Source: CALJIC01 sp039805565 (lineage in GTDB: Bacteria > Chloroflexota > Chloroflexia > Chloroflexales > Roseiflexaceae). Taken from it: a DNA stretch of 6,062 nucleotides. The stretch covers positions 1 through 6,062 of the forward strand of contig JBDLTZ010000117.1 of assembly GCA_039805565.1 (NCBI GenBank), read 5' to 3'. Under the pieces are notes generated by a model. That model saw nothing but the letters and a program-made list of their open reading frames with translations, had not been told where the DNA came from and searched no databases. The translations under genes were made by a program, and so were the position numbers. Numbering within the stretch: the first letter of the stretch is position 1; each line of letters opens with the position of its first letter. Below, in pieces: positions 1 to 5,287 of this stretch.

Positions 1-125
1 GCGACAACGTGACGATGAAGGTGGAACTGATTGTGCCGGTGGCGATCGAGGAGGGCCTGCGCTTCGCGATCCGCGAGGGTGGCCGAACGGTCGGCGCTGG
101 TGTCGTCGGTAAGATCATCAGCTAA
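1..125 (+). CDS. tuf: Elongation factor Tu, C-terminal end (partial)
   Basis: This is the last 40 codons of an EF-Tu gene that begins outside the window. The reading frame starts with the codon at position 3 and ends at TAA 123-125. The peptide begins DNVTMKVELIVPVA and continues with GLRFAIREGGRTVGAGVV, the highly conserved end of EF-Tu domain III, and finishes KIIS. EF-Tu is the GTPase that delivers aminoacyl-tRNA to the ribosomal A site in the cytoplasm. The GTP-binding domain is not visible. The gene lies directly upstream of secE with an 81-nt gap, in the usual tuf-secE-nusG order. Bacteria often carry two tuf copies, and nothing here tells which one this is. The identification is very secure from the conserved C-terminus. 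Confidence 0.96.
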   Translation, partial: DNVTMKVELIVPVAIEEGLRFAIREGGRTVGAGVVGKIIS

Positions 126-145
126 CATTGTGTCTGCACGTCGCA

Positions 146-174
146 AGAGGGGTGTGGTTATGCTGCGCCCCTCT
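146..174 (+). other. Hairpin in the tuf-secE gap
   Basis: Positions 146-154 (AGAGGGGTG) pair with 166-174 (CGCCCCTCT) in a 9-bp stem with one G-U pair and an 11-nt loop. It follows the tuf stop by 20 nt. No T-run follows, so it is not a classical intrinsic terminator. It may protect the tuf 3' end, mark a processing site, or only partly terminate. The pairing is seen in the sequence; any function is inference. Confidence 0.45.
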
Positions 175-193
175 GCTTCCCGGCGTTGCACCC

Positions 194-200
194 GGAAGGA
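194..200 (+). promoter_or_regulatory. Ribosome binding site of secE
   Basis: GGAAGGA lies 6 nt before ATG 207 and decides the secE start. An in-frame TTG at 186 lies upstream of this site and has no purine-rich stretch at a suitable distance. Confidence 0.7.
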
Positions 201-206
201 ATACGT

Positions 207-458
207 ATGTCCCTGGCGAAAGAAAAAATGGATAAAGAGCCGCAGAACCCCGTAGTGCGCGCGTTTAATAACGCTATCGTGCAGCCGCTCCGTGAGTCGC
301 GCTCTGAGATGAAGAAGGTCGTTTGGCCTGCTCGCCAGGAGGTTATACGGCTCACAGTTGTAGTTGTAGTGCTGTCTTCTATTATTAGCGCTGTACTCTT
401 TGTTGCTGACTCGCTGTTCACCTGGTTGTTACTGCAATTGCAAAATCTCGTCCGGTAA
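207..458 (+). CDS. secE: Preprotein translocase subunit SecE
   Basis: SecE is the small essential subunit that clamps SecY in the SecYEG protein-export channel of the cytoplasmic membrane. The product is 83 aa, the usual size for a single-span bacterial SecE. Residues 1-28 are a charged cytoplasmic N-terminus. Residues 29-50 form the amphipathic helix with the family hallmark ESRSEMKKVVWPARQEV (the conserved W-P within a K/R-rich stretch). Residues about 50-76 are one hydrophobic transmembrane segment that starts with five consecutive valines. ATG 207 is chosen because GGAAGGA sits 6 nt upstream. The gene lies 12 nt before nusG, so the two are almost certainly co-transcribed, as in most bacteria. 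Its base composition is more A/T-rich than that of its neighbours, which is common for short membrane proteins. The call is firm from both motif and context. Confidence 0.95.
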   Translation: MSLAKEKMDKEPQNPVVRAFNNAIVQPLRESRSEMKKVVWPARQEVIRLTVVVVVLSSIISAVLFVADSLFTWLLLQLQNLVR

Positions 459-459
459 C

Positions 460-464
460 GAGGA
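460..464 (+). promoter_or_regulatory. Ribosome binding site of nusG
   Basis: GAGGA lies 6 nt before GTG 471. The in-frame TTG at 465 touches this site directly and cannot be served by it, so GTG 471 is the likely start. Confidence 0.6.
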
Positions 465-470
465 TTGAAC

Positions 471-1046
471 GTGGCTGATCAGAACGAAATGCAGGGCGAG
501 TCCGAGCTTCAGGACGACGGTCGCCGCTGGTACGTGATTCATACCTACTCGGGTTATGAGAATAAGGTCAAGCAGAATCTGATGCATCGCATCGAGTCGA
601 TGGAGATGCAGGATCAGATTTTCCGCGTGATCGTACCAACCGAGGAGGAGATCGAGATCAAGAACGGCCAGCGCCGTACCGTTCATAAGAAGGTCTTCCC
701 CGGCTATGTGCTGGTGCAGATGCGTATGAACGACAACTCGTGGTATGTCGTTCGAAATACGCCCGGCGTGACGAGCTTTGTTGGCCACGGTAACCGCCCA
801 ACTCCACTAGAGGATGTCGAGGTCAAATCGATCCTCAAGCAGATGGAGCAGGAGGCGCCGAAGGTCCGCGTTAGCTACCAGGTTGGTCAGGCTGTCAAAA
901 TTACCGACGGGCCGTTCACGGATTTCGAGGGCGTCGTGGACGCTATCGACCACGAACGTGGGCGTGTCCGGGTGTTGGTGTCGTTTTTTGGGCGCGAGGC
1001 GCCGGTCGAGCTGGATTTTCTGCAGGTCACCCGGCTCGTCGATTAG
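471..1046 (+). CDS. nusG: Transcription elongation/antitermination factor NusG
   Basis: NusG binds the RNA polymerase clamp, changes pausing and processivity, and links transcription to Rho or to the ribosome. The 191-aa product has the two expected domains. The NGN domain spans roughly residues 18-125, with WYVIHTYSGYENKVKQNL at its start and VFPGYVLVQM followed by NTPGVTSFVG. The C-terminal KOW domain spans roughly 135-191 and contains VGQAVKITDGPFTDFEG and the RVRVLVSFFGREAPVEL strand region. There is an acidic, probably flexible, N-terminal extension of about 17 residues. GTG 471 is preferred over TTG 465 because of the GAGGA spacing. The gene ends at TAG 1044-1046, 24 nt before rplK. secE-nusG-rplK is the standard bacterial order. 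No domain insertion or truncation is seen. Confidence 0.97.
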   Translation: MADQNEMQGESELQDDGRRWYVIHTYSGYENKVKQNLMHRIESMEMQDQIFRVIVPTEEEIEIKNGQRRTVHKKVFPGYVLVQMRMNDNSWYVVRNTPGVTSFVGHGNRPTPLEDVEVKSILKQMEQEAPKVRVSYQVGQAVKITDGPFTDFEGVVDAIDHERGRVRVLVSFFGREAPVELDFLQVTRLVD

Positions 1047-1070
1047 ACGCCGTTTTCAAGGAGAGTTTCT

Positions 1071-1496
1071 GTGGCTAAGAAAATTACTGGTGTCGTGAAG
1101 CTGCAGCTCCCGGCTGGCAAGGCTACTCCGGCTCCGCCGGTGGGCCCCGCGCTCGGTGGCTACGGTATCAACATTATGGCTTTCGTGAAGGAGTATAACG
1201 AGAAGACGTCGTCTCAGGCCGGGAGCATCATCCCGGTTGAGATCTCGGTCTACTCGGACCGCTCGTTCACGTTTATCCTCAAGACACCCCCTGCTGCGGA
1301 CCTGCTTCGGAAGGCTGCTGGCGTGGACAAGGGCTCGGGGACGCCGAACCGCACTACGGCCGGCACCATCTCCCGCGAGCAGCTTCGCAAGCTTGCCGAG
1401 CAGAAGATGTCAGACCTCAACGCCACTACAGTTGAGGCTGCCGAGAATACTCTCGCCGGTACAGCGCGCAGCATGGGCATCAAGATCAGGGACTAG
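1071..1496 (+). CDS. rplK: 50S ribosomal protein L11
   Basis: L11 binds the GTPase-associated region of 23S rRNA at the base of the L7/L12 stalk and helps EF-G and release factors work; it is also needed for RelA-type sensing in many bacteria. The product is 141 aa, the normal length. The N-terminal domain (about 1-70) contains KLQLPAGKATPAPPVGPAL, with the proline-rich helix that forms the thiostrepton site together with 23S rRNA. The C-terminal RNA-binding domain (about 75-141) contains FILKTPPAADLL, KGSG and the ending GTARSMGIKI. The segment after GPALG reads GYGIN, where E. coli has QQGVN. The start is GTG 1071, preceded by AAGGAGAG at 1058-1065. It is followed after 54 nt by rplA, the usual partner. 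The call is certain. Confidence 0.98.
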   Translation: MAKKITGVVKLQLPAGKATPAPPVGPALGGYGINIMAFVKEYNEKTSSQAGSIIPVEISVYSDRSFTFILKTPPAADLLRKAAGVDKGSGTPNRTTAGTISREQLRKLAEQKMSDLNATTVEAAENTLAGTARSMGIKIRD

Positions 1497-1538
1497 CGCC
1501 GAGTATGGTGGGAGGGCTATGTGCCCGTAAGCACCACC

Positions 1539-1543
1539 TGGAG
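1539..1543 (+). promoter_or_regulatory. Ribosome binding site of rplA
   Basis: TGGAG lies 7 nt before ATG 1551 and supports that start. A second purine-rich site (GGGAGGG, about 1510-1516) lies 4 nt before an in-frame GTG at 1521, which would add ten residues. ATG 1551 is preferred because MAKDHGKKY matches the usual L1 N-terminus. Confidence 0.5.
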
Positions 1544-1550
1544 AATAACA

Positions 1551-2273
1551 ATGGCTAAAGATCACGGCAAGAAGTACCTCGAGGCGGCGAAGAAGGTTGG
1601 GCACGGCCATCTCTACACACCTGATGAGGCGGTCAAGCTGCTCAAGGAAACCTCTTTCACGAAGTTCGATGCGACGATCGAAGTGCACATGCGCCTCGGT
1701 ATTGATCCACGTCACGCCGACCAGACGATCCGCACCACTGTCGCGTTGCCGCACGGCACGGGGAAGACAGTTCGCGTGCTGGTGTTTGCCCAGGGTGAGG
1801 CCGCTGCCGCTGCCCAGGCTGCCGGTGCAGACTTCGTAGGCGCCGATGATCTGATCGCACGCATCGACAAAGAGAATTTCTTCGACTTCGATATTGCGAT
1901 CGCCACCCCTGATATGATGGGTAAGGTCGGTCGTGTCGGCCGAAAGCTTGGCCCGCGTGGCCTGATGCCGAACCCCAAGAGCGGTACGATCGTCCAGCCC
2001 GAAGAGCTGGCTCGGACAATCCGCGAGGTGCGCGGTGGCCGCGTCGAGTTCCGTAACGATAAGACAGGCCTTCTGCACGTCGCCGTTGGGAAGGTGAGCT
2101 TCACTGAGCAGCAGATCTACGAGAATATTGCGGCTCTGATGGAGGCTGTTAAGGCTGTCAGGCCGTCGGCTGCAAAGGGCACCTACGTGAAGACGGTGAC
2201 GTTTGCCAGCACGATGGGCCCCGGCATCCGAGTAGACCCGTCGGCTGCGCAGGCGATGCAGGCGAACTCGTAG
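1551..2273 (+). CDS. rplA: 50S ribosomal protein L1
   Basis: L1 forms the mobile L1 stalk that helps deacylated tRNA leave the E site; in many bacteria it also represses its own L11-L1 mRNA. The product is 240 aa, close to the family size of about 230-235. It starts MAKDHGKKYLEAAKKV. The family signature GRVGRKLGPRGLMPNPKSG lies at residues 127-145 and marks the domain II region. Domain I is split around it, and its second half includes VEFRNDKTGLLHVAVGK (165-181) and the TYVKTVTFASTMGPGIRVD end (211-229). About ten weakly conserved residues trail after this. An upstream in-frame GTG (1521) with its own purine-rich site is a less likely start. The gene lies 54 nt after rplK. No obvious L1-binding mimic was recognised in the short spacer. 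A 272-nt non-coding leader of rplJ follows. Confidence 0.97.
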   Translation: MAKDHGKKYLEAAKKVGHGHLYTPDEAVKLLKETSFTKFDATIEVHMRLGIDPRHADQTIRTTVALPHGTGKTVRVLVFAQGEAAAAAQAAGADFVGADDLIARIDKENFFDFDIAIATPDMMGKVGRVGRKLGPRGLMPNPKSGTIVQPEELARTIREVRGGRVEFRNDKTGLLHVAVGKVSFTEQQIYENIAALMEAVKAVRPSAAKGTYVKTVTFASTMGPGIRVDPSAAQAMQANS

Positions 2274-2283
2274 TACTGTTTCT

Positions 2284-2299
2284 GTGCTTCCAGGAGCAC
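2284..2299 (+). other. Hairpin just after rplA
   Basis: GTGCT (2284-2288) pairs with AGCAC (2295-2299), and a further T-G pair is possible inside. It lies 10 nt after the rplA stop and is followed by TATCTCTTG rather than a T-run. It could be a weak terminator or an mRNA end protector; the evidence is pairing only. Confidence 0.3.
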
Positions 2300-2306
2300 G
2301 TATCTC

Positions 2307-2335
2307 TTGATAGTGACCGGTAGGCAAGTAAGCTA
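2307..2335 (+). promoter_or_regulatory. Possible promoter of the rplJ-rplL unit
   Basis: TTGATA (2307-2312) matches five of six bases of the sigma-70 -35 consensus. At a 16-nt spacing TAAGCT (2329-2334) is a poor -10 element, with three of six matches. The place is right: rplJL units commonly have their own promoter just before the L10 leader. The same bases can also form a 7-bp hairpin (2319-2325 with 2336-2342), so they might be an RNA structure instead. This is a weak call. Confidence 0.25.
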
Positions 2336-2354
2336 GCCTGCCACGACAACTGAA

Positions 2355-2415
2355 TACTGCCGCAGACAGCTGGTGCGTTGCTTAATGGCCTTGTGCCGCC
2401 CGCCGAGGTAGACCT
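2355..2415 (+). ncRNA. L10 leader, autoregulatory mRNA element
   Basis: The 5' region of rplJ carries the conserved pattern of the bacterial L10 leader (Rfam family L10_leader): CCGCAGACAGC then GGTGC at 2360-2376, a CTTAATGG segment, and GCCGCCCGCCGAGGT at 2395-2409. In this family the folded leader imitates the L10-binding site in 23S rRNA. Excess L10, or the L10-(L12)n complex, binds it and lowers expression of rplJ and rplL. The loop between the two conserved halves seems longer than in Bacillus-type leaders. The position, about 140-190 nt before the rplJ start and in the right orientation, supports the call. Boundaries are approximate because the structure was judged by eye. Confidence 0.8.
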
Positions 2416-2423
2416 ATGGAATT

Positions 2424-2438
2424 ACGGAAGAACTCCGT
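2424..2438 (+). other. Small hairpin within the rplJ leader
   Basis: ACGGA (2424-2428) pairs with TCCGT (2434-2438) around a 5-nt loop. TGG (2417-2419) and CCA (2439-2441) could extend it after an interior loop. It follows the conserved L10-binding core and is probably part of the leader fold. Confidence 0.35.
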
Positions 2439-2441
2439 CCA

Positions 2442-2471
2442 CGGGCTGCTGTGTCTGTACACGGCAGCTCG
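2442..2471 (+). promoter_or_regulatory. Strong hairpin in the rplJ leader
   Basis: Positions 2442-2454 pair with 2459-2471 in a 13-bp stem that includes two G-U pairs, around a CTGT loop. It is the most stable-looking structure in the leader and lies between the L10-binding core and the ribosome binding site. It may be one state of a regulatory switch that responds to L10, or a processing site. No T-run follows it, so it is not a simple terminator. The pairing is clear; the role is inference. Confidence 0.45.
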
Positions 2472-2490
2472 TTCGGTTTTGTATGACCAG

Positions 2491-2513
2491 AAGGTGTGGC
2501 GAGGCCCCACCTT
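2491..2513 (+). promoter_or_regulatory. Hairpin just before the rplJ ribosome binding site
   Basis: AAGGTGTGGC (2491-2500) pairs with GCCCCACCTT (2504-2513) with one mismatch and a GAG loop. It is followed by ACTATATCTC, not a T-run. It ends 17 nt before the Shine-Dalgarno sequence, so it could influence access of ribosomes or act as an attenuator with a weak tail. Confidence 0.4.
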
Positions 2514-2530
2514 ACTATATCTCAGGTGAG

Positions 2531-2539
2531 AGGAGGTGA
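2531..2539 (+). promoter_or_regulatory. Near-perfect ribosome binding site of rplJ
   Basis: AGGAGGTGA is complementary to nine consecutive bases of the usual 16S rRNA 3' end and stands 6 nt before ATG 2546. It is the strongest Shine-Dalgarno sequence in the window, fitting a gene regulated from its leader rather than by weak translation. Confidence 0.85.
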
Positions 2540-2545
2540 AACAAC

Positions 2546-3079
2546 ATGCCTACAACGCGAAAGATTGAGCAGGTAGCCGATATCACCGAGAAGCTCAGCC
2601 GCACCCAAGTGACATTGGTGGCGGACTACCGTGGCCTGACGGTTGCGGAGGTGACTGATCTGCGGAAGCGGCTGCGCGAGGTTGACGCGGAGTTTATCGT
2701 TGCGAAGAACACGCTGACGCTGATCGCGGCTCGGGAGACCGGCCACGAGGCGATTGAGCCGCTGCTCTCCGGGCCGACGGCGCTGGCATTCGCCTATGGC
2801 GAGGCCTCGAAGGCTGCGAAGGCTCTGAACGACTTCAACAAGGGTCCGAAGAAGCTGGCCATCCGCGGTGGTATGCTCGGCACGAGCCTGCTCACCGGCG
2901 ATGTGCTGGACCAGGTCTCTAAGATGCCTACGCGTCAGGAGATCCTGGCTCAGGTGCTCGGCGGCATCGCAGCCCCTGTCTCCGGTGTGGTCGGCGTGCT
3001 CAACGCTGCCATCAGCAATGTTGCGTACGTCATTCAGGCACGCATCGATCAGCTCGGCGGCGAGCAGGAGGGCGCGTAG
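2546..3079 (+). CDS. rplJ: 50S ribosomal protein L10
   Basis: L10 anchors the L7/L12 dimers to the ribosome and, through its leader, controls its own operon. The product is 177 aa, a normal size. Residues about 1-100 form the rRNA-binding domain: MPTTRKIEQVADITEKL, then VTLVADYRGLTVAEVTDLRKRLR, AEFIVAKNTL (49-58) and GPTALAF (77-83). Residues about 101-130 include KKLAIRGGMLG. The C-terminal part (130-177) is the helical tail that carries L12 dimers, with QEILAQVLGGIAAPVSGVVGV and an Ala/Ile-rich run. How many L12 dimers it binds cannot be read safely by eye. The start is ATG 2546 with a near-perfect ribosome binding site. rplL follows after an unusually long 161-nt spacer. Confidence 0.98.
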   Translation: MPTTRKIEQVADITEKLSRTQVTLVADYRGLTVAEVTDLRKRLREVDAEFIVAKNTLTLIAARETGHEAIEPLLSGPTALAFAYGEASKAAKALNDFNKGPKKLAIRGGMLGTSLLTGDVLDQVSKMPTRQEILAQVLGGIAAPVSGVVGVLNAAISNVAYVIQARIDQLGGEQEGA

Positions 3080-3083
3080 CTCT

Positions 3084-3220
3084 GTATCGGTACATCGCTC
3101 GGATTGATGTGGCAGGGTTCCGCCCCGTACGGCGATACGAGTGATATATCTGGAGAGCCTGTTGTCCTCCAGGAATGAACTTACGACACTACGTGTGATA
3201 CCAATTGGGGTACAGCCCCA
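3084..3220 (+). other. Structured rplJ-rplL spacer
   Basis: This 161-nt spacer (3080-3240) contains no gene but has several possible RNA helices. GTATCGGTAC (3084-3093) pairs with 3127-3138 in 6+4 bp separated by a GG bulge. CTGGAG (3150-3155) pairs with CTCCAG (3167-3172). TGGGG (3206-3210) pairs with CCCCA (3216-3220) and ends 5 nt before the rplL Shine-Dalgarno AAGGAG (3226-3231). Such spacers can help raise L7/L12 output, which is needed in several copies per ribosome, through processing or translation control. The function is inferred; only the pairing is seen. No convincing promoter was found in it. Confidence 0.4.
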
Positions 3221-3240
3221 GCCTTAAGGAGAAACTCATC

Positions 3241-3639
3241 ATGGCGAACGCGAAGGTTGACGCGATCATCGAGAGCATCGAGGGCCTGAATGTCCTCGAG
3301 CTGGTCGAGCTCAAGAAGACGATGGAGGATAAGTGGGGCGTGACGGCTGCCGCCCCGATGTTCGCGGGCGCGATGCCGATGGCTGCCGCCGGCGACGGCG
3401 CCGCCGCTGCCCCGGTGGTTGAGGAGAAGACCGAGTTCGACGTCATCCTGTCGAGCGCCGGCGCGAACAAGATCCAGGTCATCAAGGTCGTGCGCGAGCT
3501 CACCAGCCTGGGCCTGAAGGAGGCCAAGGATCTGGTCGAGGGTGCGCCGAAGCCGGTGAAGGAGGCTGTCAGCAAGGAGGAGGCCGAGGCGGCCAAGGCC
3601 AAGCTGGTCGAGGCGGGCGCGACGGTCGACGTCAAGTAA
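3241..3639 (+). CDS. rplL: 50S ribosomal protein L7/L12
   Basis: L7/L12 is the multi-copy stalk protein that recruits and stimulates the translational GTPases EF-Tu, EF-G, IF2 and RF3. The product is 132 aa, slightly longer than the E. coli protein of about 120 aa. Residues 1-33 are the dimerising N-terminal domain (ESIEGLNVLELVELKKTMED). Residues about 35-62 are an Ala/Met/Pro/Gly-rich flexible hinge. Residues about 63-132 are the factor-binding domain with TEFDVILSSAGANKIQVIKVVREL and GLKEAKDLVEGAPKPVKE. The start ATG 3241 follows AAGGAG with a 9-nt gap; an in-frame TTG at 3205 lies upstream of that site and is rejected. The gene ends the ribosomal block: no rpoB follows, and a heptamer-repeat hairpin begins 14 nt downstream of the stop. 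Confidence 0.98.
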   Translation: MANAKVDAIIESIEGLNVLELVELKKTMEDKWGVTAAAPMFAGAMPMAAAGDGAAAAPVVEEKTEFDVILSSAGANKIQVIKVVRELTSLGLKEAKDLVEGAPKPVKEAVSKEEAEAAKAKLVEAGATVDVK

Positions 3640-3652
3640 CGTTCCTCCAGTC

Positions 3653-3736
3653 ACTGACCAAGGACCAAGGACCAAGGACGAAGGACGACGGCTTACCCGC
3701 CTCGTTGACGTCTCTGGTCCTTGGTCTTTCGTCTTT
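3653..3736. repeat. Heptamer repeat array with inverted arms (AAGGACC type)
   Basis: The left arm (3653-3687) is five 7-nt units, ACTGACC, AAGGACC, AAGGACC, AAGGACG, AAGGACG. The right arm (3716-3736) is three units in the opposite sense, GGTCCTT, GGTCTTT, CGTCTTT. Positions 3656-3674 can pair with 3715-3733 in 19 positions with one C-C mismatch and one G-U pair, leaving a 40-nt loop. The structure lies just after rplL and ends 20 nt before the next gene, so it may terminate or stabilise the ribosomal mRNA. The 3' arm is rich in C and T but lacks a proper T-run. The repeats and pairing are seen directly; the terminator role is inference. Confidence 0.8.
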
Positions 3737-3756
3737 GCTAGCGCAGGGGCGACGCG

Positions 3757-5286
3757 ATGGCAGATGTGATTGTGATTGGTGGGGGCGTGTCAGGCCTGAC
3801 TGCCGCCGCTCACCTGGTCGCACGAGGCCTGGAGACTCTGGTGCTTGAGGCGGACCCCTCGTTCGTAGGAGGACGCCTGCGGGGCGGGGCCGCGGTTGAG
3901 CTCGAGCATCAAGGGCGAACGTGGCGCTTCGCCGCGGAGCACGGCGTCCACGGGATCTGGTCACCGTACGTCAATCTGAAGGCATCCCTGGAGCGCTTCG
4001 GGGTGCCGCTGGATCTACGCCCCTCGCGCGAGGAGGGGTGGATCTTCGGGCGTGGGGCCACGGTTCGACACGCCGCCGTAGGCAGCGCCATCCGCAGCAG
4101 CCCGCTCCCCGCACCGTTCCACTACCTGCACCTCTTCACCCGACCGCGCTTCCTCAACATCCTTACCCCCAATGACCTCCTGGCGCTGCCCCGCGTGTTT
4201 GGCGGGCTGCTTGTGGCGCTGGCGATCGACCCGCTCGCCGAGCAGCGCCCGCTTAAGGGTGCCTCGCTCTCTGACCTGACGGAGGGGTGGTCGCCGAACG
4301 TGCGCAGCTTCTTCGCGGCGCTGGCACGTAGCGGCCTTGCGGCGCACCCCGACGAGGTTCCGGCGGCGGGGTTCATTGCGTTCCTGCGCTTCTACACGCT
4401 GATGCGGCGCGACGCGTGGGGGTTCGGCTACCTGCTGGGGACGGGTGCCACGTGCATCTCTGAGCCCCTGGCGGCCGCAGCTCACGAGCGTGGATGCGAG
4501 ATCCGGATGGGCTCACGCGTGAGCCGGCTGGAGCGGGCCGGTGACACGTGGCGCGTGCTGTACGACGATCCCGCCGGCGCGAAGTCCGAGGAGGCGTCGC
4601 AGGTGGTGCTGGCGCTGGACGCGCCGGCCGCCGAGCGGCTGCTGCGGGAGAGCCCGGACACTGCACCCGCCGCCGCGCCGATGCTGTTTCCGCGGGGTGT
4701 GCCGACAGCGATCTTCCGCCTGTGGTTTGATGGCCAGCCGCGCCCCGGGCCGGACTCGGGCATCGTGGGCGGGGATTTCGTCATGGATAACTTCTTCTGG
4801 GTGCACCGCATGCAGCCGGAGTACGCGGCGTGGTCCGAGGCGACCGGCGGCAGCGCAGTGGAAATGCACATCTACGGACCACCTGAGGTGCTGGCGCGCC
4901 CTGACGCGACGTTGCTGGCGCAGGTGATCACGGACGTGGTGCGGGCTTTCCCGGAGCTGCGCGGCCGCCTGCTGCGTGCTGTGATTCAGCGCAACGAGCC
5001 GACGCACACGCTGTTCGCGCTGGGAGACCCCGGCGAGCACCTGGCGGTGGAGACTCCCTGGCCTGATGTGCATGCCTGCGGCGACTGGGTGTACCACCCG
5101 GCGCCGGCGCTGTTCCTGGAGCGAGCGGCGACGACAGGGATCGCGGCGGCGAATGGGGTGCTTGCGCATGCTGGGCTGGAGCTGTGGCCGCTGCTGGCGC
5201 ACCCGGAGCCGGAGTGGCTGGCGGGTAAGGTGGCAGGGCTGATGGGTTACCTGCGGCGGGCGGCCCTGCGCGGCAGGGGAGCGTAG
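3757..5286 (+). CDS. FAD-dependent oxidoreductase, amine oxidase/carotene desaturase family
   Basis: The 509-aa product is a flavoprotein of the amine oxidase superfamily (PF01593). It opens with the FAD dinucleotide-binding fold DVIVIGGGVSGLTAAAHLV, then the acidic end of strand 2 (LVLEAD, 28-33) and the GG motif FVGGR (36-40). FAAEHGVHGIWSPYVNL (58-74) resembles the EHG-H segment of plant-type zeta-carotene desaturases and CrtU-type carotenoid enzymes. The C-terminal FAD site is ETPWPDVHACGDWVYHPAPA (432-451), followed by LFLERAATTGIAAANGVL. The overall length also fits. The substrate cannot be fixed from sequence; a carotenoid is a reasonable guess, and other isoprenoid or amine substrates are possible. 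There is no signal peptide. ATG 3757 is preceded only by a weak AGGGG (3745-3749). It is downstream of the ribosomal block but probably separated by the hairpin repeat, and it converges with the PspC gene. Confidence 0.85.
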   Translation: MADVIVIGGGVSGLTAAAHLVARGLETLVLEADPSFVGGRLRGGAAVELEHQGRTWRFAAEHGVHGIWSPYVNLKASLERFGVPLDLRPSREEGWIFGRGATVRHAAVGSAIRSSPLPAPFHYLHLFTRPRFLNILTPNDLLALPRVFGGLLVALAIDPLAEQRPLKGASLSDLTEGWSPNVRSFFAALARSGLAAHPDEVPAAGFIAFLRFYTLMRRDAWGFGYLLGTGATCISEPLAAAAHERGCEIRMGSRVSRLERAGDTWRVLYDDPAGAKSEEASQVVLALDAPAAERLLRESPDTAPAAAPMLFPRGVPTAIFRLWFDGQPRPGPDSGIVGGDFVMDNFFWVHRMQPEYAAWSEATGGSAVEMHIYGPPEVLARPDATLLAQVITDVVRAFPELRGRLLRAVIQRNEPTHTLFALGDPGEHLAVETPWPDVHACGDWVYHPAPALFLERAATTGIAAANGVLAHAGLELWPLLAHPEPEWLAGKVAGLMGYLRRAALRGRGA

Positions 5287-5287
5287 C

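Noticed and set aside
1410..2327. Long open frame on the minus strand opposite rplK and rplA
   Set aside because: It lies antisense to two certain ribosomal protein genes, shows no family motif, and is explained by the GC-rich codon use of the sense strand.
3705..3739. Promoter for the flavoprotein gene starting from TTGACG (3705-3710)
   Set aside because: The -35 match is good, but no reasonable -10 hexamer stands at 16-18 nt, and the site falls within the loop and arm of the repeat hairpin.
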